Assembly: GCF_009601505.1 (NCBI RefSeq)
Contig: NZ_WITC01000095.1
Span: 21,114-85,113 of the forward strand
Source of the DNA: Sinorhizobium terangae
Lineage (GTDB): Bacteria > Pseudomonadota > Alphaproteobacteria > Rhizobiales > Rhizobiaceae
Reading direction: 5' to 3'
Length of the DNA: 64,000 nucleotides
Of the stretch, positions 9,826 to 18,164 are shown one piece after another. Position 1 is the stretch's first letter; each line of letters opens with the position of its first letter. Below the pieces are notes generated by a model. That model was not told the origin of the DNA, searched no databases, and saw only the letters and a program-made list of their open reading frames with translations. The translations under genes were made by a program, and so were the position numbers.

Positions 9826-11016
9826 ATGCGGCGCTCGCTCTTGAGGGCAGGTTTGACGAACCTCCCGGCCCTGTTGACGCGGCCTGCGGCCCTTTGTCTT
9901 TCCGGCTTTCTCTGCCTCCTTGCCCCGCCGGTCGCGACCGCACAAGGGGCGCAGGAATTTTCCACCCAGACCGGCACAGTTCTCGTCGAAACGCTCGCAA
10001 CCGGGCTCCGCCACCCCTGGGCTATCGAGGTGATGCCGGACGGCGGCCTCGTCGTCACCGAGCGCCCGGGACGGCTGCGCATCCTGCGCGACGGCGAGCT
10101 ATCCGCCCCGATCGATGGCGTGCCCGATGTGGCCGCTCGCGGCCAGGGCGGATTGCTCGATGTGGCCCTCGATCCGCAATTCGCCACCAACCGCGTGCTT
10201 TACCTGACCTACTCCGCCAGTGACGGCGACGGCTATGGCACGGTGCTTGTGCGAGCGGCTCTCTCCGACGACCAACGGCGCTTGAGTGACATCAAGGAAC
10301 TGTTCCGGATGAGCAAGTTCACCGGCGGGGGCCAGCATTTCGGCTCGCGCATCGCCATCGACAAGGACGGCAGCCTGTTCTTCGGCATTGGTGATCGCGG
10401 TCAAGGTGACCGGGCGCAGGACCCGCGCGACCACGCCGGCGCCATTCTGCACATCAACCCCGACGGCAGCATTCCGGCTTCCAACCCCTATCGCGGCGGC
10501 ACCGAAGGTCTCGCCGAGATCTGGTCGAAAGGACACCGCAATCCGCAAGGCATCACCTTCGACCGGGGTGACGGCAAGCTCTTGACCGTCGAGCATGGTG
10601 CGCGCGGCGGTGATGAAGTGAACAACCCGCAGCCGGGCAAGAACTACGGCTGGCCGGTGATCACCTACGGCAAAGACTACTCCGGCGCAGAAATCGGCGA
10701 AGGCACGGCCAAGGAGGGCCTTGAACAGCCTCTCTACTATTGGGATCCGTCGATCGCCCCGGGGGCGCTCGCTGTTTACCGCGGCAGCATGTTCCCGGAA
10801 TGGGACGGCGACCTCTTGGTCGCGGCGCTGAAATACCAATTGCTCGTCCGCCTGGAGAGAGACGAAAACGGCGCGATCACCTCCGAGGAACGACTGTTCG
10901 ACGGCGAATTCGGCCGCATCCGGGATGTGATCGTGGCGCCGGACGGCGCGCTGCTGATGGTGACCGACGAAGACAATGGCGCCGTTCTCCGAGTCTCCAA
11001 GGCTCCGACCCAGTAA
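9826..11016 (+). CDS. PQQ-dependent sugar dehydrogenase (YliI/Asd-like), periplasmic
   Basis: A 396-residue soluble-type aldose sugar dehydrogenase. A signal peptide (about residues 1-40, hydrophobic LCLSGFLCLLAPPVATAQG) directs it to the periplasm. The six-bladed propeller has the family's opening motif GLRHPWAIEVMPDGGLVVTERPGR, then GGGQHFGSRIA, SKGHRNPQGI and VEHGARGGDEVN, which carry the PQQ and calcium contacts. It oxidises aldoses to lactones with electrons going to the respiratory chain; it needs PQQ, whose biosynthesis genes are not in the window. It is co-directional with the sortase pair, but an 83-bp gap suggests its own transcript. Confidence 0.9.
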   Translation: MRRSLLRAGLTNLPALLTRPAALCLSGFLCLLAPPVATAQGAQEFSTQTGTVLVETLATGLRHPWAIEVMPDGGLVVTERPGRLRILRDGELSAPIDGVPDVAARGQGGLLDVALDPQFATNRVLYLTYSASDGDGYGTVLVRAALSDDQRRLSDIKELFRMSKFTGGGQHFGSRIAIDKDGSLFFGIGDRGQGDRAQDPRDHAGAILHINPDGSIPASNPYRGGTEGLAEIWSKGHRNPQGITFDRGDGKLLTVEHGARGGDEVNNPQPGKNYGWPVITYGKDYSGAEIGEGTAKEGLEQPLYYWDPSIAPGALAVYRGSMFPEWDGDLLVAALKYQLLVRLERDENGAITSEERLFDGEFGRIRDVIVAPDGALLMVTDEDNGAVLRVSKAPTQ

Positions 11017-11070
11017 CGGCGTTCAGTGCACATCCAGAAAAAGTGACGGCTTTCCATCCGGAATTGGGTT

Positions 11071-11508
11071 TCAGCCCGTTCGAAGCGATGCCCGCACCTC
11101 CTTGCGAAACATGAATTTTAGCCCCGACCAGACCGGGTCGATGGCGCAGACCTTCACATCCACGAGATCGAGCGGCAGAAATATCTCGCGCAAATCATTC
11201 TCGGTCAGGTCCGTCGCAACGCCCGAGGACCGGTTCGGCCACGAGACCCAGAACATTCCGTCCGCCCTAAGCCACGCCGGGAGCGCATCGGCCCGACTTT
11301 CGAGCGCGGTCCGGTCGGTTTCGAAGACATGGATGTAGTCATAGCGGCGTGAGACGGTCCGGCCGATCGAAGTGTCGGCAAGTGCGAAACCGGGAAAGGC
11401 AGCAATTTCAGGAAGGGTGGACGGAACGGCAAGAATGAGCGCGGTCTGCCCGTCGCGCAGGCCGAGCTTTTTTATCAGTGGTGTTCCGGAATAGCCTGCG
11501 TCGCTCAT
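11071..11508 (-). CDS. DUF3052 family protein
   Basis: A 145-residue cytosolic protein matching the DUF3052 family: an N-terminal SGTPLIKKLGLRDGQ segment, the YDYIHVFET strand and WVSWPNRSSGVATDLTENDLRE, where tryptophan and proline are conserved. The fold looks like a small alpha/beta domain found in many soil bacteria. The function is unknown. It sits between the sugar dehydrogenase (convergent) and the exporter gene (divergent), with no sign of an operon partner. Confidence 0.82.
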   Translation of the reverse strand: MSDAGYSGTPLIKKLGLRDGQTALILAVPSTLPEIAAFPGFALADTSIGRTVSRRYDYIHVFETDRTALESRADALPAWLRADGMFWVSWPNRSSGVATDLTENDLREIFLPLDLVDVKVCAIDPVWSGLKFMFRKEVRASLRTG

Positions 11509-11693
11509 CGGATCACGTCAGGTCCCTACGGCGGGAGTCGCCATCGTCACATCACCGGTTTTTCCCCATCGAGGAGGCGAAGGATGAGGCTTGCCCCGCA
11601 AAAACGCAACTGATAGAGCGGCTTTGCAATCACCGGAGCGGCATGGCTTTGGATTGCCTCGATCCAGAACCGTCACGATCCGGGAGCACAGCC

Positions 11694-12593
11694 GTGACTC
11701 GCCTCCAGGCCAATCTATTCCTGCTGTTTTCCGGTGCGATCTGGGGGGCCGGTTTTGTCGCTCAATCGACTGCGATGGAGGCAATCGGTCCGCTCTGGTT
11801 CATCGGCCTGCGTTTCGCGATCGCGACGATCGTCGCGCTGCCGCTGGCGGTTGTCGAAGGAAAAATTGCCAAGAAGCCGCTTCCGCAAAAATCGATCCGC
11901 AACTTCATTGTCATCGGCCTGGCGCTCTTCGGCGGCGCGGTGACGCAGCAGTTCGGGCTTCTGACGACGAGCGTGACCAATTCCGGCTTTCTGACGGGGC
12001 TCTACGTCGTCTTCGTACCGATATTGACCGTCGTGTTCCTGCGCCGCAGGCCGCATTGGGTCATCTGGCCGGGCGCCCTGCTTGCGACCTTCGGCATCTT
12101 CCTTCTGAGCGGTGGGGCACTTTCGAGCCTGACCGGCGGAGATCTCCTGACGATCGTCTGTGCGCTCTTCTGGGCAATCCAGATGCTGCTCGTCGGCATC
12201 TTCGCCTCCGATACCGGTCGCCCGATGCTGCTATCGATGGTGCAATTCGCCGTCTGCGCCGTGCTTGGTTGCGTACTCGCAGCCTTCACCGAACCGCTAA
12301 GCCTCGAGGTGATCGAGAACGCCCTGCCCCAGATCCTTTACGCCGGCGTGTTTTCAAGCGGCGTCGCCTTCATCTGCCAGGTTGTCGGCCAGCGCTACAC
12401 GACGGCACCGCAGGCGGCGATCTTCCTGTCAAGCGAGGCTCTTTTCGCCGCTCTTTTCGGGGGGCTGCTGCTTGGCGAAGTCATCACGCCAATCGGTTAC
12501 CTTGGCTGCGCCGTCATTTTCGTGGCGATGCTGGCGGTGGAACTCATTCCTGAACTGGCGAAACGGCGCCAGGAGGCAGAAGCAGCCGCTTGA
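11694..12593 (+). CDS. EamA/DMT-family transporter
   Basis: A 299-residue inner-membrane protein with about ten transmembrane helices in two EamA repeats (about residues 5-140 and 150-290). Motifs typical of the family are FSGAIWGAGFVAQSTAM near the N-terminus and SSEALFAALFGGLLLGE near the C-terminus. Such carriers export metabolites or amino acids; the substrate is unknown. I chose the GTG at 11694 because CGGGAG precedes it by seven bases and the protein then starts at the first helix. An ATG at 11643 would add 17 polar residues. Confidence 0.87.
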   Translation: MTRLQANLFLLFSGAIWGAGFVAQSTAMEAIGPLWFIGLRFAIATIVALPLAVVEGKIAKKPLPQKSIRNFIVIGLALFGGAVTQQFGLLTTSVTNSGFLTGLYVVFVPILTVVFLRRRPHWVIWPGALLATFGIFLLSGGALSSLTGGDLLTIVCALFWAIQMLLVGIFASDTGRPMLLSMVQFAVCAVLGCVLAAFTEPLSLEVIENALPQILYAGVFSSGVAFICQVVGQRYTTAPQAAIFLSSEALFAALFGGLLLGEVITPIGYLGCAVIFVAMLAVELIPELAKRRQEAEAAA

Positions 12594-12604
12594 TGCGACT
12601 CAAC

Positions 12605-12707
12605 CTACAGCGCCCGGCGTCCGATCAGACGGCTCGCTGTAGACTTTGAAATCCTGCATGATTTTGTCCTTAAACCGATTCCGATTTTAGGAATCATGCC
12701 TTAGGCA
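12605..12707 (+). repeat. Two-module palindromic mosaic element
   Basis: Module A (CTACAGCG...CGCTGTAG, 12605-12642) is joined to module B, which begins ACTTTGAAATCCTGCATGAT and ends AGGAATCATGCC. Shared modules and linker occur near 16.9, 23.6, 36.9 and 46.9 kb. Confidence 0.7.
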
Positions 12708-13370
12708 AGAATTCTCTGTACAGCGGGCAAGCTGAACTTACGGTATTACTTATTACTGTCCAGTAGCGCCAATTTTGCTTCGGAATGAGACAAGCCAAGC
12801 ACCACCGCGGGCGAAGTTTGCTGTATTCCTTGCAGATTTTCTGCAAAGATTTGCGACAGAGCTTTGCCGCTTCCGGAACATGAGACATATCAGGCGCTTG
12901 CGATTTTCGAACGAAACCGCGCGAAGCCGCGGCATGATCGAGAGCGACAAAATATGACGCAAATCGTCCAGTCCAGCCGCACGCGTGTTCAAAAAGCTGT
13001 GATTTCAACAGCTTGCGATGCGTTCATAATATCCCGCGCCGCGACGGCAACTGATCGATTTTTGAGCAATGGCAAGCTGCAATACCTCGTCAGAAAAGTT
13101 TTGCTTGCCAATTCAAAATAAACCCATCACTCTTACTGTGTTCGGGCAATCTGCGAACACGGGAAGATCTTGAATTATAAGCGGGCCGGAGACGCAAGCC
13201 ACTCCGGGCGGCCAGATCGGGGGGGAGGCTTGTTTTCCCTTCTTATGGCTGGTCGCGATAACAGGACCCTTTCCTCAAATTTCGAGAACTGCCTGCCCCC
13301 ACGCCCATTTTGGGCAAAACTGCAATGCTGCCCGCGCCGTCAAGCGGGTGGAGAGAAAAGGACCTGACGC
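12708..13370. other. Long gap upstream of the cold-shock gene
   Basis: About 660 bases without a convincing gene. A 55-codon frame at 12954-13121 (starting MTQIVQSSRT) has no clear ribosome site and no family I recognise. About 75 bases before it is a GGAAC-N18-TT sequence (12875-12899), loosely like a general-stress promoter. An inverted repeat GTGTTCG/CGAACAC lies at 13138-13160. The last 200 bases probably hold the promoter and long leader of the cold-shock gene. A small RNA here is possible. Confidence 0.4.
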
Positions 13371-13586
13371 ATGGCCGAAACTGGCACTGTAAAATTCTTC
13401 AACACCGACAAGGGCTTTGGTTTCATCAAGCCTGACAATGGTGGTGCAGACATCTTCGTACATATTTCAGCCGTGCAGGCTTCGGGCCTGAGCGGCCTTA
13501 CGGAAAATCAGAAGGTAAGCTTCGACACCGAACCGGATCGCCGCGGCAAAGGCCCGAAGGCGGTCAACCTGCAGATCGCCGGCTGA
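13371..13586 (+). CDS. Cold-shock domain protein (CspA family)
   Basis: A 71-residue single OB-fold RNA chaperone. It has RNP1 as KGFGFI (residues 15-20) and RNP2 as DIFVHI (28-33), and normal family length. It binds single-stranded RNA and melts structures that form in the cold. It starts behind AGAAAAGGACCTGACGC, is monocistronic, and ends with a strong terminator. The long upstream gap fits a structured, temperature-responsive leader, but I cannot show that from sequence alone. Rhizobia carry several such genes, so I give no gene symbol. Confidence 0.96.
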   Translation: MAETGTVKFFNTDKGFGFIKPDNGGADIFVHISAVQASGLSGLTENQKVSFDTEPDRRGKGPKAVNLQIAG

Positions 13587-13621
13587 TACGGCCTCTGCTG
13601 ACATTTAAGTTTAAGTTGCAG

Positions 13622-13645
13622 CCCGGCAAACTTGCCGGGTTTTTT
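13622..13645 (+). terminator. Rho-independent terminator after the cold-shock gene
   Basis: A perfect CCCGGCAA / TTGCCGGG hairpin with a two-base loop is followed by six T residues. Confidence 0.92.
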
Positions 13646-13735
13646 CATTCAGGCTGCGTTCAGTTTGGACGCCATAGAGTCCGTTCATGATGAAAACCGG
13701 AACTGATTCCGGCCCCATGCATAGGATTGAAGCCC

Positions 13736-14164
13736 ATGAACAAATTCATCAAAGCCGCTGTTCTCTCCGTTGCCGCAGCTGCGGTGGTCCTCCCGACCTT
13801 CGGTACCGCCCAAGCAGGAGATCACGATGATGCATGGGCCGCGGGCGCCGTGGGCCTAGTCACAGGCACGCTCATCGGAGGCGCGATCGCCTCGCAGCCG
13901 CGCTACTACAGCGAGCCGGTCTATAGCCAGCGCGTCTATGTCGATCCGGAACCCGAATATTACGAGCCCCGCCCGGTCTACCAGCCGCGTCCGGTTTACC
14001 AGGCTCGCCCGGTCTATCGCCGCGTCGCTGTGGAGAGCTACGGCCTCGAACCGTGGACACCGGCCTGGTATCGCTATTGCTCGCAGCGCTACCGCTCGTT
14101 CGATCCGGACAGCGGCACCTTCGTCGGTTATGACGGCCGCAGCCATTTCTGCACCGCCGGCTGA
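13736..14164 (+). CDS. BA14K-like lectin-domain envelope protein
   Basis: A 142-residue exported protein. The signal peptide (about residues 1-28) ends at AQAG. A glycine-rich hydrophobic stretch (AAGAVGLVTGTLIGGAIA) follows, then a Tyr/Pro/Arg-rich repeat region (RPVYQPRPVYQARPVY), and the C-terminal BA14K domain WYRYCSQRYRSFDPDSGTFVGYDGRSHFC with its conserved cysteine pair. The Brucella 14-kDa homologue is immunoreactive and binds sugars. I chose the ATG at 13736, behind AGGATTGA, instead of an upstream TTG. It has its own terminator. Confidence 0.9.
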   Translation: MNKFIKAAVLSVAAAAVVLPTFGTAQAGDHDDAWAAGAVGLVTGTLIGGAIASQPRYYSEPVYSQRVYVDPEPEYYEPRPVYQPRPVYQARPVYRRVAVESYGLEPWTPAWYRYCSQRYRSFDPDSGTFVGYDGRSHFCTAG

Positions 14165-14186
14165 TAGAAGCGCGGCAGTCTGAACG

Positions 14187-14222
14187 ATGGCACACGCCTT
14201 TGTACGAGGCGTGTGCCATTTT
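14187..14222 (+). terminator. Rho-independent terminator after the BA14K-like gene
   Basis: A perfect 13-bp hairpin, ATGGCACACGCCT / AGGCGTGTGCCAT, with a seven-base loop runs into TTTT. Confidence 0.88.
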
Positions 14223-14243
14223 GATTCATGCAGCGTTTCAAGG

Positions 14244-14423
14244 TGCTGTAGCGCCCTTTGCGCGTCTCCAAAGACGCGCGGCGCTGCAGGACGAGCTTAA
14301 TCCTTCGGCTGGCCGAAGGATTAGTGCATCGGCCCGAAAATCGGACCCGATTTTCGGAAAGCACGATGCGTGGAATCAAAGAGTTACAGCGTCGTTCGTC
14401 CTAAAGGACGCACGGCGCTGTAA
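14244..14423. repeat. Array of four stacked palindromic elements
   Basis: Behind the terminator come four palindromes in tandem. The first is module A of the mosaic family (14244-14289, GCTGTAGCGCC...GGCGCTGCAG). The second is TAATCCTTCGG/CCGAAGGATTA (14298-14323). The third is CCGAAAATCG/CGATTTTCGG (14334-14357), nested inside GCATCG/CGATGC arms (14326-14369). The fourth is TTACAGCG...CGCTGTAA (14384-14423). They fill the gap to the metallo-hydrolase stop codon. Confidence 0.75.
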
Positions 14424-14433
14424 TGCCGCAATG

Positions 14434-15075
14434 TCAGAGCCCCCTGAGATAGGGATTGCTGCGGCGTTCCTCGCCGATCTGCCCGCCGGGCCCGTGGCCG
14501 CAGATGAAACCGACGTGATCGCCAAGCGGCAGGATCTTGTCGCGAATCGAGGCAAGCAACTGCTGATGATTGCCGCCGGGCAAGTCGGTGCGCCCGATCG
14601 AACCGTGAAAGAGCACGTCACCCACATGGGCGAAGTTCTGCGCCCTGTTGAAATAGACCACGTGGCCCGGCGCATGGCCCGGACAATGCAGCACCTCGAA
14701 GACATGATCGCCGAAGGAGACGGTATCACCGTCTTCGAGCCACCGGTCGGGCAAGACGTTCTGCACCTTCATCGTCAAGCCGAAGCGCTCCGCCTGGCTT
14801 TCCAATCGCTCAAGCAGGGGCTGGTCGTCCTTGTGCGGACCGATGATCTCGAGCCCTAGCGCCTCCTTCAATTCCTTGGCGCCGCCGGCATGATCGATAT
14901 GGCCGTGCGTGAGCCAAATCGCTTTCAGCGCGATGCCGTTCTCCCGAATCGTCTGCAGGATGATGTCGACGTCACCGCCCGGATCGACGACCACGCCCTT
15001 CTTGGTTTCACTATCGAACAGGATCGTGCAGTTCTGTTCGAAATGCGTAACCGGGATAATGCCCGCCTGTAACAT
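14434..15075 (-). CDS. MBL-fold metallo-hydrolase (glyoxalase II-like)
   Basis: A 213-residue metallo-beta-lactamase-fold hydrolase. The zinc motif THGHIDH (HxHxDH) is near residue 56, and further metal ligands appear as His in CPGHAPGH, Asp in VGDVLFHGSIGRTD and His in CGHGPGG. This YcbL/glyoxalase-II-like group hydrolyses thioesters such as S-lactoylglutathione; the actual substrate is not evident. The start has a GAGG ribosome site. It is monocistronic on the minus strand and ends inside the palindrome array. Confidence 0.92.
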   Translation of the reverse strand: MLQAGIIPVTHFEQNCTILFDSETKKGVVVDPGGDVDIILQTIRENGIALKAIWLTHGHIDHAGGAKELKEALGLEIIGPHKDDQPLLERLESQAERFGLTMKVQNVLPDRWLEDGDTVSFGDHVFEVLHCPGHAPGHVVYFNRAQNFAHVGDVLFHGSIGRTDLPGGNHQQLLASIRDKILPLGDHVGFICGHGPGGQIGEERRSNPYLRGL

Positions 15076-15198
15076 GCGACCTCGCTTTGCTTATGGGTCC
15101 TCGGTTGAAATGTGGGGGGTGACCCCGCGCATACCAACCCGAACTCGTTCCGTTCCGCGGCCACCTATAGCGACAGAAGGGCGGGATGACAGCCCCGT

Positions 15199-15360
15199 TC
15201 ACCGCAACGAGGCGATTTCCGGTGCCGGAGCTGGCGAAGGCAACTGCACTGTCGTCAGCAGTAAGGCCGATACCGCCAGCTTCGACACCACGACGACAAT
15301 CACCAGCGGGCGAAGCCTCTGGGCCGTCGTCCTGCCTTCATAGATGAGTTCGTGCTCCAT
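15199..15360 (-). CDS. Small single-pass membrane protein, hypothetical
   Basis: A 53-residue open frame starting MEHELIYEGR behind a good GAGGG ribosome site six to eight bases upstream. A hydrophobic segment (about residues 18-40, LVIVVVVSKLAVSALLLTTV) makes it a likely single-pass membrane protein with a short proline-rich tail (PSPAPAP). I do not recognise a family. The ribosome site and membrane segment support it as a real gene; its small size keeps confidence moderate. Confidence 0.5.
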   Translation of the reverse strand: MEHELIYEGRTTAQRLRPLVIVVVVSKLAVSALLLTTVQLPSPAPAPEIASLR

Positions 15361-15518
15361 TTCATTACCCTCGGATTGCAGCAGACCGCCCCTTCCGGGG
15401 ACGGGAAAATATCGAAGTTTCACGCGGCCTTTCGACACTCGGGACGGCCGGCCACATCGCTTCGATCGCCGGCGCCGGGACAATGTCTCTCATCCTCACA
15501 TTTCGTGATGTCACGGGG

Positions 15519-15544
15519 GGAACATCCCGGTTCCGCGAGGCGTT
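15519..15544 (+). promoter_or_regulatory. EcfG/RpoE2-type general stress promoter
   Basis: GGAAC at 15519-15523 is followed after 17 bases by CGTT at 15541-15544. This matches the consensus of alphaproteobacterial general-stress sigma factors (GGAAC-N16/17-CGTT). It ends 30 bases before the start codon of the SH3/DUF1236 gene. Confidence 0.62.
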
Positions 15545-15574
15545 TCGCATCCATCACGCAATAGGAGCAAGACG

Positions 15575-16204
15575 ATGAAGACCCCCTCCACCCATCTGTT
15601 TCGAGCGGTTGCGGCAGCGGGTTTGATGCTCGCCGCTGGCGCGTCGACGGGTTATGCCGCGATGAGCGCAACCGCGGTGACGGATCTCAACGTCCGCGCG
15701 GGCCCTGGCCCGCAATATCCGACAGTGGGCCTTGCAACGCGCGGCAGCCCCGCGGTCCTCGATGGATGCATTCAGGGCAGCAACTGGTGCCGCATCAGCG
15801 TCAACGGAATTCGCGGCTGGGCCTATGCCCGATATCTCGCAACCGATCTCGGCGGGTCCTCCGTTGTGATCGAGCAGCGTCGCACTGACCTCGCAATTCC
15901 TTCCGTGACCTATCAGGTACAGCCGGGCGATCCGACGATCGCGACCACCGCGGAACCGCTGGAACTGATCGGCCCGGTCGAAGAGGTTGACGCCATCACG
16001 CCACCTCCGGCAGTAAGCACCTATATCACCGAAAATCCCGCCGATACGGTTTATCTCGAAGGCGAGCCCGTTATCGGCGCGGCATTGCCGAGTACAGTCG
16101 CCGTCCGCGAGATTCCGGACTACGGCTATGATTATGTCACCATCAACGGACAGCCCGTGCTGGTAGAACCGGCGACACGGCGCATTGTTTACGTCTATCG
16201 CTGA
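15575..16204 (+). CDS. Exported SH3-like and DUF1236 domain protein
   Basis: A 209-residue exported protein. A signal peptide (about 1-28, ending in TGYAA) precedes a bacterial SH3-like domain (about 30-92: TDLNVRAGPGPQYPTVG ... SNWCRISVNGIRGWAYARYL), which usually binds cell-wall or envelope material. After a linker rich in Pro and acidic residues, the C-terminus (about 165-209: YDYVTINGQPVLVEPATRR) matches DUF1236, a rhizobial envelope domain. It starts behind AGGAGCAAGACG and has a general-stress-type promoter, so I infer induction in stress or stationary phase. Confidence 0.88.
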   Translation: MKTPSTHLFRAVAAAGLMLAAGASTGYAAMSATAVTDLNVRAGPGPQYPTVGLATRGSPAVLDGCIQGSNWCRISVNGIRGWAYARYLATDLGGSSVVIEQRRTDLAIPSVTYQVQPGDPTIATTAEPLELIGPVEEVDAITPPPAVSTYITENPADTVYLEGEPVIGAALPSTVAVREIPDYGYDYVTINGQPVLVEPATRRIVYVYR

Positions 16205-16605
16205 CATAATCGTGGATACGGCCTGCTCTTCTCTCCCAACATGAAGCAGCGCGCTTGGGTCAGCGCGCTGCAGAGAGGATGATTCGCCGAATCACGCGCA
16301 CATATGCGCGTCCTGCTAAAGAAAACGCTTGCCGCCCGCACGGAATTACTCGGCTTTCTTCTGCCAAAAGCACCTTCTACTATTCGCCAGATCCTTCCCT
16401 GAGCACCGAGCGCCAAGGAAAATAACAATATGGATCAAGGCATTATAGTAATTCCAGCGCCTCTTCCGAAGCACCAGTCATCGCCGCAGCTTCCGCACAA
16501 CCTCAACGTCGAAATTGACAGTTTCCGCTTTCGGTCTCAACCTCTCCGTGCCGGATCATCGGCGCATCGCGGGCTCTTGGACGGGGGCCGCAGACGGAGG
16601 GTTCA
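16205..16605. other. Intergenic region before the glycine-rich gene
   Basis: 400 bases with no supported gene. A GCAGCGCGC / GCGCGCTGC dyad lies near 16246-16272 and could terminate the upstream gene. A 62-codon frame from 16430 starts behind AAGGAAAATAACAAT but has no hydrophobic pattern or family match, so I do not call it. Confidence 0.4.
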
Positions 16606-16872
16606 ATGGAAGCATTAATGCCTATCATTACCCAATTGACCGCGGGGGCAGCGGGTGGCAACGCAGCCAGCGCAATGCTGAAGCAGCAGGCATTCGGGGT
16701 TGTGGCGCGAACGATCGTAGGCGCCATCGGCGGTCTCGGCGGCGGGTTCCTGATCCAGATGTTTGGCGGGGAAGCAGCAGCTACCGGTCTTGTCATGCAG
16801 GCAATTGGCGGCGTTGTCGGCGGCGGCGTGCTGAGCGGCATCGTCGGACAGTTCCTCGGCAAGACGGCATGA
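16606..16872 (+). CDS. Glycine-zipper small membrane protein, hypothetical
   Basis: An 88-residue protein that starts behind ACGGAGGGTTCA. Two glycine-rich hydrophobic segments (about residues 28-52, VVARTIVGAIGGLGGGFLIQM, and 58-84, AATGLVMQAIGGVVGGGVLSG) have GxxxG spacing typical of packed membrane helices. I recognise no named family; it resembles small rhizobial membrane proteins of unknown role. The good ribosome site and periodic glycine pattern support a real gene. It is monocistronic, with a mosaic palindrome right after the stop codon. Confidence 0.7.
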   Translation: MEALMPIITQLTAGAAGGNAASAMLKQQAFGVVARTIVGAIGGLGGGFLIQMFGGEAAATGLVMQAIGGVVGGGVLSGIVGQFLGKTA

Positions 16873-16883
16873 CGTCTCCCTCC

Positions 16884-16982
16884 TGCATGATTCCTCAAAT
16901 CGGAATCGTTTGAGGATAAGGTCATGCAGCAATTCAACGTGCTACAACGCCGCGCGTCTCGTAAGACGCGCGGCGTTGTAGC
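16884..16982 (-). repeat. Two-module palindromic mosaic element, reverse orientation
   Basis: Module B (CTGCATGATTCCTCAAATCG...TCATGCAG) comes first, then the linker CAATTCAACG, then module A as a perfect 19-bp hairpin (16941-16959 with 16964-16982, GCTACAACGCCGCGCGTCT on the left arm, loop CGTA). The order and linker are the reverse complement of the copies near 12.6 and 46.9 kb. Confidence 0.8.
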
Positions 16983-16999
16983 GATATCCACACGAACAC

Positions 17000-17024
17000 A
17001 AAAGGCGGCCGCAGGTCGCCTTTT
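17000..17024 (-). terminator. Rho-independent terminator of ilvE
   Basis: AAAAGGCG / CGCCTTTT with a nine-base loop, about 55 bases after the ilvE stop codon. T-runs on both sides mean it could work in both directions. Confidence 0.7.
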
Positions 17025-17079
17025 ACTGAATCCTGTGTCGAACGCCTCCGATTCTGCGGAGGCGGAGGAGCTGTTGTGA

Positions 17080-17970
17080 TTATTCTGCTGCCGCTGCGAC
17101 TGGATTAACTTCCTTCGTATAGTCATTCATCAGCGTTTCGCTGATCGCGGCGGGCGCGAAGCGATAGGGGCCGATCTCCGATACCGGAGTGACCTCGGCA
17201 GCCGAGCCGGTCAGGAAGCATTCCGAAAAGCCGGAAAGCTCTTCCGGCATGATTGCTCGTTCGACCACCTCGTAGCCCCGGCGCTTGGCAAGTTCGATGA
17301 CCGTCCGACGTGTGATTCCGTCCAGGAAACAGTCCGGAACAGGCGTATGCAGAACGCCGTCCTTTACGAAGAAGACGTTGGCGCCGGTCGCCTCGGCCAC
17401 CTGGCCACGCCAATCGAGCATCAGAGCGTCCGCATAGCCCTTGGCTTCGGCCGCGTGCTTCGAGATCGTGCAGATCATGTAGAGGCCCGCGGCCTTGGAC
17501 TTCGACGGAGCGGTCCGCGGATCGGGACGACGATACTCCGCGATATCAAGGCGAATGCCCTTCAACTTCTCTGCCGGATTGAAATAGCTGCCCCATTGCC
17601 AGATGGCGATGGAGACGTTGATGCGGCTGTTCTGGGCGGAGACGCCCATCTGCTCGCTGCCGCGCCAGGCGATCGGTCGGACATAGGCCTCGGAAAAACC
17701 CTGGCGCTTCAGCAACTCGTTGCTGGCACTGTCGAGTTCCTCCACCGAATAGGGAATCTTGAAGCCCAGAATGGCCGCAGATTGGTGGAGCCGCTGATTG
17801 TGTTCCGTAAGCTTGAAGATGCGCCCGCCATAGGCGCGTTCGCCTTCGAAAACCGCGCTCGCGTAGTGCAGCCCATGCGTCAGCACATGTATCTTTGCAT
17901 CCTTCCAGGGCACGAACTCGCCGTTGAACCAGATTTCACCGTCCAACTGATCAAAGGGAATAGCTGCCAT
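17080..17970 (-). CDS. ilvE: Branched-chain amino acid aminotransferase
   Basis: Performs the last step of leucine, isoleucine and valine synthesis: glutamate-dependent transamination of the 2-oxo acids. The 296-residue protein is a fold-type IV PLP enzyme. The PLP lysine is Lys159 in SKAAGLY; the C-terminal signature is EATGANVFFVKDG...GITRRTVIELAK, and the TGSAAEVTPV loop binds the phosphate. It starts behind GGAGGATAATACC. It is divergent from the MarR/two-component genes across a 269-bp gap. A D-amino-acid aminotransferase would be the alternative in this fold, but length and motifs fit IlvE. Confidence 0.95.
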   Translation of the reverse strand: MAAIPFDQLDGEIWFNGEFVPWKDAKIHVLTHGLHYASAVFEGERAYGGRIFKLTEHNQRLHQSAAILGFKIPYSVEELDSASNELLKRQGFSEAYVRPIAWRGSEQMGVSAQNSRINVSIAIWQWGSYFNPAEKLKGIRLDIAEYRRPDPRTAPSKSKAAGLYMICTISKHAAEAKGYADALMLDWRGQVAEATGANVFFVKDGVLHTPVPDCFLDGITRRTVIELAKRRGYEVVERAIMPEELSGFSECFLTGSAAEVTPVSEIGPYRFAPAAISETLMNDYTKEVNPVAAAAE

Positions 17971-18164
17971 GGTATTATCCTCCGGCGCGTAAGCACCATA
18001 TCTACTGTTGATTATCTTGCTGTTTCCAGTTTATCGGCAAACAGACTGGGGGAGAATTCAATTTCATGATTTTGGATTTGCGAACGGAAACGCGCGGCCC
18101 ATCCTCCAACGGCGACATCGGGCCCGATGTTTCGCCCGACGAGCCGATCGCTATCAATGGCGTA

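Noticed and set aside
16430..16618. 62-codon frame upstream of the glycine-rich gene
   Set aside because: There is no family pattern, it overlaps the real gene in another frame, and composition is shadow-like.
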